A DNA stretch of 45,224 bases. Source: Enemella evansiae. Lineage in GTDB: Bacteria; Actinomycetota; Actinomycetes; Propionibacteriales; Propionibacteriaceae. Location: the NCBI RefSeq assembly GCF_002250705.1, contig NZ_NMVP01000016.1, positions 1 through 45,224 on the forward strand, read 5' to 3'. Position numbers and translations under genes: made by a program. Positions 32,619 to 39,434 of this stretch are shown here, in pieces. Position 1 is the first letter of the stretch; every line of letters starts with the position of its first letter. Below the pieces are notes generated by a model. That model did not search any database, was not told where the DNA came from, and was given only the letters and a program-made list of their open reading frames with translations.

Positions 32619-33641
32619 ATGAGGGCGGATCGGAACCGGCAGACGGTACGCCGCAGCGCGGCCGGACTGGCCGTGGCCGCGGTGATCGCCACCTCTGCCT
32701 GCACCGCAAGCGATTCCGGCCAACCGGTACCGAGCCCGGCGGTCGGTACGACGGCGTCCCCGGCGCCCAGTGTGACGCCAACGCCGAGCCCTGCACCGAC
32801 GCCGACACCCAGCGCGATACCGTCACCGGTGCCGGCGGTCTTCGAGACCGAGCGTGCGATCGCCGATGTCCGGACCCTGGCTGGCGACATCGGGCCGCGG
32901 CTGGCCACCGGCCCGGAGTTCGACCGGGCCGCGGGTCTGGTCGCGGAACGCTTCGCGGGGTTGGGATTCCGGGTGGCGCGACAGGAGTTCGAGGTACCGG
33001 CCGGGGACTCCTGGGGTACGCCGGTGGCGGCGGGGAGCTCGGCGAACGTGATCGCCGAACCGTTCGGCTTCGACCCGGCCCGTCCCTATCGGATCGTCGG
33101 CGCACACCTGGACACGATCGCGGTGGCACCGGGCGCGGAGGACAACGCCTCCGGAGTGGCGGTCATGCTCGAGCTGGCCCGAATGGCTGCCCAGGAACAG
33201 AATCAGCAGGTCCGCTTCATCGCCTTCGGCGCCGAGGAACCCCGCGCGCAAGGGGATGCGAACCATCACTACGGGTCCCGGTTCTATGTCGACGAGCTGG
33301 CCCGACAGCCCGGTGAGCTGGCCGGGATGATCTCCCTGGACCGGGTCGGCGTCCGCTCCGATCGGGTGCCGATCAGCAACGGTGGACCGCGGGGATTGCC
33401 GGTACGCAACGATCTCCGTGCTGCCGCGGATCGGGTGGGGGTACCGGTGCAGCCCACCGACAACAACCGCGCCAGCGACCACTGGTCCTTCGAGAAGGCC
33501 GGGCTGCCGGCCGCGCGGATCGGCAGCGTTCCCTACGCCGGTTACCATTCCCGCCGCGACACCCCCGACGTCATCGACCCCCGCCAACTCGAACGCGTCG
33601 GCCAGCTCGCCTGGGCATGGCTGAGCTCCCCCACCGGTTGA
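32619..33641 (+). CDS. M28-family peptidase lipoprotein
   Basis: The 340-residue protein has a signal peptide ending in the lipobox ATSAC (Cys at about 27), a Pro/Thr/Ser-rich linker (about 35-70) and an M28 zinc-peptidase domain. Metal ligands and catalytic residues are visible: GAHLDT (His), EDNASG (Asp), GAEEPR (Glu pair), SLDRVG (Asp) and YHSRRDT (His). It is anchored on the outer face of the membrane and should act on peptides there; substrate unknown. The ATG at 32619 was chosen because TACCCT lies 6 nt upstream and the signal peptide follows at once. It lies in a repeat-rich neighbourhood. Confidence 0.88.
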   Translation: MRADRNRQTVRRSAAGLAVAAVIATSACTASDSGQPVPSPAVGTTASPAPSVTPTPSPAPTPTPSAIPSPVPAVFETERAIADVRTLAGDIGPRLATGPEFDRAAGLVAERFAGLGFRVARQEFEVPAGDSWGTPVAAGSSANVIAEPFGFDPARPYRIVGAHLDTIAVAPGAEDNASGVAVMLELARMAAQEQNQQVRFIAFGAEEPRAQGDANHHYGSRFYVDELARQPGELAGMISLDRVGVRSDRVPISNGGPRGLPVRNDLRAAADRVGVPVQPTDNNRASDHWSFEKAGLPAARIGSVPYAGYHSRRDTPDVIDPRQLERVGQLAWAWLSSPTG

Positions 33642-33644
33642 CAT

Positions 33645-33672
33645 CCATCGAGCAGGTCGCCCAGCGACCGCT
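33645..33672 (+). repeat. Degenerate half copy of the short palindromic element
   Basis: It contains CATCGAGCAGGTCGC and CAGCGACCG, with the stem intact but the right end missing. It begins just after the M28 lipoprotein stop codon. Confidence 0.55.
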
Positions 33673-33678
33673 ACCCAC

Positions 33679-33719
33679 GTTCATCGAGTAGGTCGCGCAG
33701 CGACCGTGTCGAGATGAAC
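33679..33719 (+). repeat. Short-type palindromic element, copy S2
   Basis: A complete 41-bp copy: GTTCATCGAGTA, stem GGTCGC (33691-33696) and GCGACC (33700-33705) around GCA, and end GTGTCGAGATGAAC. Confidence 0.88.
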
Positions 33720-33737
33720 CAGTACGCCCCTTGCGCC

Positions 33738-33771
33738 GGTTGAGCGAGGAGCGCAGCGACGAGTCGAAACC
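33738..33771 (+). repeat. Family-B repeat, copy B2
   Basis: 34 bp beginning GGTTGAGCGAGG and ending GAGTCGAAACC, related to the element inside cobC. Confidence 0.75.
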
Positions 33772-33781
33772 AAGCCCCCAC

Positions 33782-33822
33782 GTTCATCGAGTAGGTCGCG
33801 CAGCGACCGTGTCGAGATGAAG
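33782..33822 (+). repeat. Short-type palindromic element, copy S3
   Basis: Identical in its first 40 positions to copy S2; the last base differs. Confidence 0.88.
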
Positions 33823-33839
33823 CGGCACGCCCCTGCGCC

Positions 33840-33873
33840 GGCTGAGCGACCGAGGAAGGAGGGAGTCGAAGCC
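33840..33873 (+). repeat. Family-B repeat, copy B3
   Basis: Diverged copy beginning GGCTGAGCGACC and ending GAGTCGAAGCC. Confidence 0.65.
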
Positions 33874-33883
33874 AAGCCCCCAC

Positions 33884-33945
33884 GTCCATCGAGTAGTCGG
33901 CCATGCGCAGCGAAGCGGAGCAATGGCCGACGTGTCGAGATGAAT
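33884..33945 (+). repeat. Long-type palindromic element, copy L4
   Basis: The stem GTCGGCCAT (33896-33904) pairs perfectly with ATGGCCGAC (33923-33931) around GCGCAGCGAAGCGGAGC. With the five elements before it, it fills most of the 387-bp gap ahead of the DUF222 gene; no gene is seen in that gap. Confidence 0.85.
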
Positions 33946-33967
33946 CCAGAAACTTTCCTCAAACCCC

Positions 33968-33996
33968 TTGAGTTATTCGAACACCATGACTATTGT
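33968..33996 (+). promoter_or_regulatory. Sigma-70-like promoter of the DUF222/HNH gene
   Basis: TTGAGT (33968-33973) and TATTGT (33991-33996) are 17 nt apart in an AT-rich pocket. GAGGAGGT follows at 34013-34020, 8 nt before the ATG. This is a classic leadered promoter, unlike most starts in the window. Confidence 0.7.
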
Positions 33997-34028
33997 TTGA
34001 CCTAGCAGATGAGAGGAGGTGACCAAAG

Positions 34029-35657
34029 ATGACCACCAACCCACGAGCCGAAGTCTTCGCAGCGATCCGCGCCGAAAGCGACACCATCGCCCAGACCGAA
34101 GCCCGCCGCCTGGTCGCGATCGCCGCCGCCTGCGACACCTACTCCGGACTGAACACCCACACCGACGAGTTGACCGCCCACGTCCTGCACGGTGAACAAC
34201 TCGTGTTCCCCGGTGCGGACGGTACGCCCGGCATCACCGAGTTCTTCCACCTCGAGTTGGCCATGTCGCTGGGCTGCTCACCGGAGACCGCGCAGGTGTG
34301 GACCGCCGACGTGTTGAATCTGCGCCATCGGCATCCGATCCTGTGGCAGGCCACCTTGGACTGCGACATCCCCGTCTGGGTCGCCCGGGACGTCTCCCGG
34401 GCCGCGTTGCAGCTGTCCTTCACCCAGGCCCGCGAGTTCGACTCCCTCTGGTCACTCCGGCTGATCAACCTCACGCCCAAGCGCGCGGTAGCGACGACCG
34501 AGGCCCAGGTCGCGTTGATCCTCAACGAGGACAAGGAAGCCGAACGCCAGGCCGCCAAGAAACAGCGTCGTGTGGAGTTCACCCCCAGCCGGACCATCGC
34601 TGGCATCACCGACCTCTACGCCAACCTCGACGCCGGTGACGCCGCCCAGTTGAACGGCACCTTGGATCGGCTGGCGGATGTGCTCAAGGCCGGTGGCTCC
34701 ACCGCCAGTCGTGATGAGCTGCGTGCCGAAGCCCTGGGGCACCTCGCGCATCCCGATCGGGCCCGGCAACTCCTGCAACCCTCCCTGTTCGACGGCGCCA
34801 CCGTCACCCCCACCGGCGAGGTGATCAACCGCGATGGCGAGATCGTCACGCCCACCGGCGAGCGGTGCCGGCACGGTGCGGAGTTGATCCTGCACGTCCA
34901 CCAGAAGGACCTCGCCAACCGCCGCGGCGGTGAAGGCGAAGCGCTCGGACCGGTCACCCTGCAACACCTGAAGGAGCTGCTCGCCCGGTGCACCGGGACC
35001 GTGAAGGTGCGGCCGGTAATCGACCTGGCCGCGCCGGTGATGGTCAACACCTACCGACCCAGCGACGAACTCGCGCAGCGGGTGAAGCTGCGGGACCGGT
35101 ATGTGATGTTCCCCCGATCGAATCGCAGTGCGTTCGGCCGCGGGATCGATCTGGACCACACGATCCCCGCCCCGGAGGGGCCGACCAGTTCGGGCAACCT
35201 GGGGCCGTTGAACCGGTCAGCCCACCGCGCCAGAACCCACGCCGGATTCACCCTCGAGCAACCCTCACCCGGGGTGTTCCACTGGAAAACCCCGGCCGGG
35301 CAGGAGGCCTGGGTCAACCGCCACGGGACCTGGGACCATCCACCACCCGATCACCTGATCAACGATCCCGCCGCCTCGCTCTCCCGGACCGAACAACTCC
35401 TCCGCGACACCCTCGGCAACGGGCGAACCCAGTTGGAGAAGGAACGGGCCGAAGCCGAACAAGCAGCCGACGAAGCCCGCGAACGCGAGCGACTCCGCCG
35501 CGCCCGCAAGAAGCAACGCCTCCGCGACCTACGCCAAGCTGCCCGCGACCAGGCCGAACAGCGATCCGCATCGGAGCAGTACGCGAAGCAGGCGGAGCGA
35601 CCGAAGAAACCGGCTCCGCCGGAGTCCCAACCTGCCCTGATTCCCAACCAGGACTAG
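34029..35657 (+). CDS. DUF222 protein with HNH-like C-terminal domain
   Basis: The 542-residue protein has an N-terminal DUF222 domain (about 20-340) and an HNH-endonuclease-like segment (about 350-405) with GRGIDLDHTIPAPEGP, SSGNLGPLN and AHRARTH. The family is the multicopy 13E12-type group of actinobacteria. Unlike usual members, the zinc-binding Cys pairs are absent: the position normally reading CRFPGC is VMFPRSN, and the second pair near NLGPLN is lost too. The catalytic-type DH and the last His remain. The C-terminal 90 residues are a charged Glu/Arg coiled coil. It is surrounded by palindromic repeats on both sides, has a strong ribosome binding site and a conventional promoter, and may be recently acquired. 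DNA cleavage is unproven. Confidence 0.85.
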   Translation: MTTNPRAEVFAAIRAESDTIAQTEARRLVAIAAACDTYSGLNTHTDELTAHVLHGEQLVFPGADGTPGITEFFHLELAMSLGCSPETAQVWTADVLNLRHRHPILWQATLDCDIPVWVARDVSRAALQLSFTQAREFDSLWSLRLINLTPKRAVATTEAQVALILNEDKEAERQAAKKQRRVEFTPSRTIAGITDLYANLDAGDAAQLNGTLDRLADVLKAGGSTASRDELRAEALGHLAHPDRARQLLQPSLFDGATVTPTGEVINRDGEIVTPTGERCRHGAELILHVHQKDLANRRGGEGEALGPVTLQHLKELLARCTGTVKVRPVIDLAAPVMVNTYRPSDELAQRVKLRDRYVMFPRSNRSAFGRGIDLDHTIPAPEGPTSSGNLGPLNRSAHRARTHAGFTLEQPSPGVFHWKTPAGQEAWVNRHGTWDHPPPDHLINDPAASLSRTEQLLRDTLGNGRTQLEKERAEAEQAADEARERERLRRARKKQRLRDLRQAARDQAEQRSASEQYAKQAERPKKPAPPESQPALIPNQD

Positions 35658-35667
35658 GCTTCCGCAC

Positions 35668-35729
35668 GCTCATCGAGCAGCGCGGCATGCGCAGCGAAGC
35701 GGCGCAATGCCGAGCGTGTCGAGATGAGC
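35668..35729 (+). repeat. Long-type palindromic element, copy L5
   Basis: It starts 10 nt after the DUF222 stop codon. Ends are GCTCATCGAG and TGTCGAGATGAGC, complementary to each other including the T-to-C/A-to-G change seen at the second position. The stem CGGCAT (35683-35688) pairs with ATGCCG (35707-35712). Confidence 0.8.
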
Positions 35730-35744
35730 AACCACGCCTCGCAC

Positions 35745-35782
35745 CTCTCGACACGGTCGCTGCGCGACCTACTCGAGGAACG
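35745..35782 (-). repeat. Short-type palindromic element, copy S4
   Basis: Reverse orientation: CTCTCGACACGGTCGC, TGC loop, GCGACC and TACTCGAGGAAC. The stem is GGTCGC/GCGACC. Confidence 0.75.
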
Positions 35783-35785
35783 TGA

Positions 35786-35821
35786 AAGGGACGCTCGCTG
35801 CGCGAGCTACTCGAGGAACGT
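35786..35821 (-). repeat. Short-type palindromic element, copy S5
   Basis: Reverse orientation with stem GCTCGC/GCGAGC and end TACTCGAGGAACG. It stops 4 nt from the CapA stop codon. Confidence 0.75.
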
Positions 35822-35825
35822 GGCG

Positions 35826-37304
35826 TCACTGTGTCGGACGGGCGTACGGACCAGTGCTGGTACCGGTGATGTCGCCGAGAATGTCTTCCCGGGCAGTGTT
35901 TCCGGCGAGCCGCGGGGCGAAGTCATCTCCGATCTCGTAGGCGACCGGGTCGACCGCCACCACCCGACCGTCCCAGATCGTCAGCTCCACGAACACACCC
36001 TGACGTACCTGCGCCGACTGATTCATGTCGAAGACGAAATTGCCCAGCGAGTTCACCACGGTGACATCACCGACCCGGTCCCAGCCCTGCACCCAGTGCG
36101 GATGGCTGCCGATCACCGCATCGGCCCCGGCATCGACGAACGCCTGCGCGGTATCGCGCTGGGACGCCTCCGGCCGATGGGTGTACTGCGTACCCCAGTG
36201 CGGCATCACGATCACCACATCCGCCTGCTGCGACACCTCCTCGATCACCCGGGTGGTGGCCTCCCGCTGGGCGAGGTTGAGCGGCCCGGTCCGCGGCGGC
36301 ATCGACAACCGGTTCACCCCCGGTGAGTTCTCCCCGGCGGCCACACCCTCGATGGATTCCGTGCCCACAAAGGCGATCCGCTGTCCGTTCACCTCCAGGA
36401 TCCGCGGCGCCCGCGCCTCGGCAACATTCCGGCCGGCGCCGAACCGCGCGATGCCGGCTTCATCGAACAGGTCGAAGGTCTGCAGCAGCGCCCGCTCCCC
36501 GAAATCACCGACATGGTTGTTGGCCAGGCTGACCGCATCGAAGCCGGCGGACCGCAGCCCCGGCAGTGCCACCTCGGGATCGGCGCTGAAGGAATCCCCA
36601 CCCTGGAAGGGCGGGCCGTCGTCGGACAGCGACGCCTCGAAGGTGCCGACCGTCAGATCGGCGGCCGCCAACCGGTCGGCCAGGGGCCGGAACACCGCGG
36701 CCGGATCGTTGCCGCGGGCGAGCCGCTGACCCACCCGGCGACCGAGCATCACATCGCCGACGATCGTCACCCGCGCCACGGATTCGGGCGGGCGCCCCGC
36801 GGTGCGCAGCGGATATGCCACCGGGTCGGCGAGCGGGTGGCGGCCACCGACGGTCAGCACCCGCACGCTCGGATCGACCGCATCGGCCGGTACCACCGCA
36901 AGCACATCGGGGCGCTGCCGGACACGCTCCAGGGCCGCACCGGGATCGGCGTACGACTCCGCGCCGGGCACCAGCGGCAGTGAGGTGACCACCGTCAGCG
37001 GGCCGGCCGGCAGTCCCAGATCCGCCCAGTCGTCGGCGCCCTGGTCGAGCACGGCGCGGGCGGCCTGCTCGCTCACCTCCAGCATCGGATTGCTCGCATG
37101 CACCACCAGCGCAAGCGGCGTCTGCGGCTCGGGACTGGGTTCGGGGGTCGGTTCCGGAGCGGGCGCGGCGGCGCTCGGGGTGGGCGGAACGGGAGCCGGA
37201 GCGGGCTGCGGCGCCGCCGGGGCGCAGCCGGCCAGCAGCAGCCCGACCAGCGCGGCACTCACCCCGCCGATGCCGCGACGAGCCCGATCCGCCCGATGCT
37301 TCAT
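35826..37304 (-). CDS. CapA-family lipoprotein
   Basis: The 492-residue protein has a signal peptide ending in LLAGC (lipid-modified Cys), a Pro/Ala/Glu-rich linker (about 28-62), an Ala/Val-rich segment of about 110 residues that I do not recognise, and a CapA (PGA_cap) domain from about residue 178. The domain shows TIVGDVMLGRRVG, SLANNHVGDFG, PHWGTQYTHRPEASQ and IGSHPHW, the metal-binding residues of this metallophosphatase-like fold. CapA proteins take part in poly-gamma-glutamate or other surface-polymer export; no capBC genes are adjacent. TAAATT ends 6 nt before the ATG and no ribosome binding site is present, so the mRNA is probably leaderless. Confidence 0.9.
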   Translation of the reverse strand: MKHRADRARRGIGGVSAALVGLLLAGCAPAAPQPAPAPVPPTPSAAAPAPEPTPEPSPEPQTPLALVVHASNPMLEVSEQAARAVLDQGADDWADLGLPAGPLTVVTSLPLVPGAESYADPGAALERVRQRPDVLAVVPADAVDPSVRVLTVGGRHPLADPVAYPLRTAGRPPESVARVTIVGDVMLGRRVGQRLARGNDPAAVFRPLADRLAAADLTVGTFEASLSDDGPPFQGGDSFSADPEVALPGLRSAGFDAVSLANNHVGDFGERALLQTFDLFDEAGIARFGAGRNVAEARAPRILEVNGQRIAFVGTESIEGVAAGENSPGVNRLSMPPRTGPLNLAQREATTRVIEEVSQQADVVIVMPHWGTQYTHRPEASQRDTAQAFVDAGADAVIGSHPHWVQGWDRVGDVTVVNSLGNFVFDMNQSAQVRQGVFVELTIWDGRVVAVDPVAYEIGDDFAPRLAGNTAREDILGDITGTSTGPYARPTQ

Positions 37305-37310
37305 GCAGTG

Positions 37311-37316
37311 AATTTA
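37311..37316 (-). promoter_or_regulatory. -10 element of the CapA gene on an upstream stop codon
   Basis: TAAATT on the minus strand contains the TAA stop codon of the glycosylase gene and ends 6 nt before the CapA ATG. Confidence 0.5.
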
Positions 37317-38231
37317 TGCGCGGCCACCAACATGGGTCGGCAGCGACCGGCGCGGCCCATGCCGTTCCGGGCGAGGCCCAACCAGCTCGATGAGCTGCTG
37401 CACCCGGTACCGGTGCCCGCGATAGGGCTCCAGCACCTCCTCGGCGGCGTCGTTGTCGAGCACCTCCCCGGTCAGCGCCAGGGTGATCATCCCCGGCACG
37501 TGATAGTCACCGGTGCTCCACGCGTCCGGGTCGCCGTGGGCGCGCTGTCGGACCTCCGCCGAGGTCCAGGCGCCGATCCCCGGCAGCGAGCAGAGCGCGG
37601 CGTGCGCGTCGGCGCTCGGGCGGGTGAGCGTACGCTCCAGGGCGGCGGCTCGGCGGACCGCTCCAACCGCCGCGCGGCTGCGTTTCTGCTCCACCCCGGC
37701 CCGCAGCCACTCCCAACTCGGGACCCGCGCCCATTGCTCGGCGGTCGGCGGGCAGACCATCCCGTACGCCCCAGCGCCCACCTGCTGCGCGGGCCCGGGG
37801 GCCGGGGTACCGAAGCGCCGCACCAGCAGCCGCTGCGCTCGGAACGCCTCGGCACCGGTCACCTTCTGCTCGATCACCGCCGGGACCATGGCCTCCACGA
37901 CCAGCCCGGTACGCCCCACCCGCAGCCCGGGATGGCGTCGCCGGGCCTCGACCAGCAACGAATGCGCGACGTGAAAGCCGGCCGGATCGTCCCCGTCGCC
38001 GAGCAATTCGGGGAGCTGCTCGAGCGCCCACACCGCCCCCGCACCCCAGGCGTACCCCCGCACCCGGTCGGTGCAGCGGATCGCCAGCAGCGCCGGGCCC
38101 TCGGGCGTACTGCTGGCCCGCCACCAGCAACCGTCGACGAAGCGGTGCGTCGGATCACCGGACCCGCGCCGCAGCCGACCCAGATACGGCGCCAACGGCC
38201 GCGCGGGCAGACTGCGGGTCAACTCGGGCAC
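37314..38231 (-). CDS. DNA-3-methyladenine glycosylase, AlkA-like
   Basis: The 305-residue protein has a helix-hairpin-helix motif LPGIGAWTSAEV and the catalytic Asp in STGDYHVPGM, the HhH-GPD glycosylase core (about 130-290). It would remove alkylated purines from DNA. The N-terminal part (about 10-110) is variable and resembles the AlkA N-terminal domain only loosely. The GTG at 38231 was chosen because TACGCT ends 6 nt upstream and the homologous region starts shortly after; longer frames would extend across the divergent small gene. Its stop codon is used as part of the next gene's -10. Confidence 0.85.
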   Translation of the reverse strand: MPELTRSLPARPLAPYLGRLRRGSGDPTHRFVDGCWWRASSTPEGPALLAIRCTDRVRGYAWGAGAVWALEQLPELLGDGDDPAGFHVAHSLLVEARRRHPGLRVGRTGLVVEAMVPAVIEQKVTGAEAFRAQRLLVRRFGTPAPGPAQQVGAGAYGMVCPPTAEQWARVPSWEWLRAGVEQKRSRAAVGAVRRAAALERTLTRPSADAHAALCSLPGIGAWTSAEVRQRAHGDPDAWSTGDYHVPGMITLALTGEVLDNDAAEEVLEPYRGHRYRVQQLIELVGPRPERHGPRRSLPTHVGGRA

Positions 38232-38237
38232 GGGGTC

Positions 38238-38243
38238 AGCGTA
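38238..38243 (-). promoter_or_regulatory. -10 element of the AlkA-like gene
   Basis: TACGCT on the minus strand ends 6 nt before the GTG at 38231. Confidence 0.5.
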
Positions 38244-38328
38244 GTTCCGGGACCTGACCGGCAGACATAGGCTGAGCGAAGGCGACGGCGCGGGGCGTAC
38301 CCACCGGTTGCGGCGAGAGGGGTCGGCC

Positions 38329-38550
38329 GTGTTCGAGTTCACCGTCGGCGAGGGTGTCACCTGGCGGATCGAGCCCATGGGCGATCACACATCGCGGATC
38401 AGTGCCCGGGTGTGGGCCACGTTTCCCGCCGGACTGCTGGGGCGGGCGGTCGAGTGGATCTTCGTGCACCTGCTCAACGGGATCGAGCGGGATCGCGAGC
38501 ATGCGCGGGTGGAACTTCGCCACCTGAAGCGGATCATCGAACCCCGCTGA
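38329..38550 (+). CDS. 73-residue orphan domain, SRPBCC-like tail
   Basis: GAGAGGGG lies 7 nt before a GTG at 38329. The product looks like the C-terminal half of an SRPBCC (polyketide-cyclase-like) protein: VTWRIEPMGD and TFPAGLLGRAVEW, then the ending EHARVELRHLKRIIE. The N-terminal half of the fold is missing, and upstream sequence belongs to the divergent glycosylase gene. It may be a decayed remnant or a genuine small protein. TAGGCT at 38268-38273 may be its -10, which would give an mRNA with a leader of about 50 nt. The family assignment is an inference from a short sequence. Confidence 0.55.
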   Translation: MFEFTVGEGVTWRIEPMGDHTSRISARVWATFPAGLLGRAVEWIFVHLLNGIERDREHARVELRHLKRIIEPR

Positions 38551-38570
38551 GTTGACCCGATCACCGAATC

Positions 38571-38589
38571 TATGCGTTTCGCATATACT
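38571..38589. promoter_or_regulatory. -10 element and palindrome of the NTF2-marR operon
   Basis: TATACT (38584-38589) ends 7 nt before the ATG at 38597. Overlapping its left end, TATGCG (38571-38576) and CGCATA (38580-38585) form a perfect inverted repeat around TTT. Autoregulated MarR genes usually have such a site over the promoter, and the second gene of this operon is a marR gene. Confidence 0.6.
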
Positions 38590-38596
38590 TCTGCCC

Positions 38597-38977
38597 ATGA
38601 CTGTCGACCTCGAACAGGCCATCAACGAATGGCACGAGAGCGTGAACGCCGGTGACCTGAAGCGGTCCGCGCGGGCGGTGGGCGACCCGGTCGTGGTGTT
38701 CGGCCCCAAGGGCGCCGGCCCGATCACGCCCGAACAGTTCGCTGACTGGGTGCAGCGCTCCGGCATCCGGTTGACCCCGCGCTCCTGGCATCCGATCAGC
38801 GAAAAGCTGGTGGTGGTGGAGCAGGACGCGAGCTGGCCCGAGAACGCCAAGCCCACCCGGGTGGCAACTCTGTTCCGCGCCAAGGACGGCCGGGTCACCG
38901 CCGCGCTGCGGCTGCCCGACCTCCGCCAGGCGCTCGAGCTGGCGTACCTCGTCCGCGAACTCGCCGCCACCGAATGA
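38597..38977 (+). CDS. NTF2-like (SnoaL-type) protein
   Basis: The 126-residue protein fits the NTF2-like fold: an N-terminal helix with INEWHESVNAGDL, DPVVVFGPKGAGPI, and beta strands including LVVVEQDASWPE and THRVATLF-like TRVATLFRAKDGRV. Members bind small hydrophobic molecules or have no catalysis. It starts at ATG 38597, where TATACT lies 7 nt upstream with no ribosome binding site. Its stop overlaps the MarR start (ATGA), so the two are co-expressed; it may bind the ligand related to that regulator, which is a guess. Confidence 0.78.
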   Translation: MTVDLEQAINEWHESVNAGDLKRSARAVGDPVVVFGPKGAGPITPEQFADWVQRSGIRLTPRSWHPISEKLVVVEQDASWPENAKPTRVATLFRAKDGRVTAALRLPDLRQALELAYLVRELAATE

Positions 38978-39429
38978 CCGCCCGCAACCAGCAGCCGGAA
39001 CCGGGCCCGGGCGAGTTGCTGTTCACCTTCGTCCGGCACTGGTCCCGCCGCGCCGCGGCCGGTGACCCGCGGGCCGCCGACCAGGGCCGGTTGGTCCAGG
39101 TCACCGAGGCCGTGCACGCGCTCACCGGACGCGGCGATCCCGCCACCGTGAATGCCGTCGCCGATGACCTCGGCATTGATCAGAGCGGCGCGTCCCGGTT
39201 GCTCCGCAACGCCGCCGATGCCGGTTACCTCACCCTGGCCAGCACACCGGCCGACGGCCGGCAACGAAAGGCCACCCTCACCACGACCGGCCGGGTCATG
39301 CTGCGCAACGCACACCGCTGGCAGGAGCAGGTATTCGACGAACTGACCACCGGCTGGAGCCAGCGCCGGCGCGATGAGTTCCGGCGGGCGATGGCCGATC
39401 TGATCACCGCGGATCGACGCCGCGGCTGA
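38974..39429 (+). CDS. MarR-family transcriptional regulator
   Basis: The 151-residue protein has the winged helix of MarR regulators: ATVNAVADDLGIDQSGASRLL as recognition helix region (about 60-82), DAGYLTLASTPADGRQRKATLT as the wing with the conserved Asp-Gly-Arg, and helices at both ends for dimerisation. (Both are landmarks; the cores are DDLGIDQSGASR and PADGRQRKATLT.) It probably represses its own operon through the palindrome at 38571-38585 in response to a small ligand. The gene ends 5 nt from the convergent monooxygenase gene. Confidence 0.88.
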   Translation: MTARNQQPEPGPGELLFTFVRHWSRRAAAGDPRAADQGRLVQVTEAVHALTGRGDPATVNAVADDLGIDQSGASRLLRNAADAGYLTLASTPADGRQRKATLTTTGRVMLRNAHRWQEQVFDELTTGWSQRRRDEFRRAMADLITADRRRG

Positions 39430-39434
39430 CCCCC

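Noticed and set aside
33642..34028. CRISPR array, considered because of closely spaced repeats
   Set aside because: Spacing is irregular, copies face both families and are separated by short non-unique sequence, and no cas gene is present.
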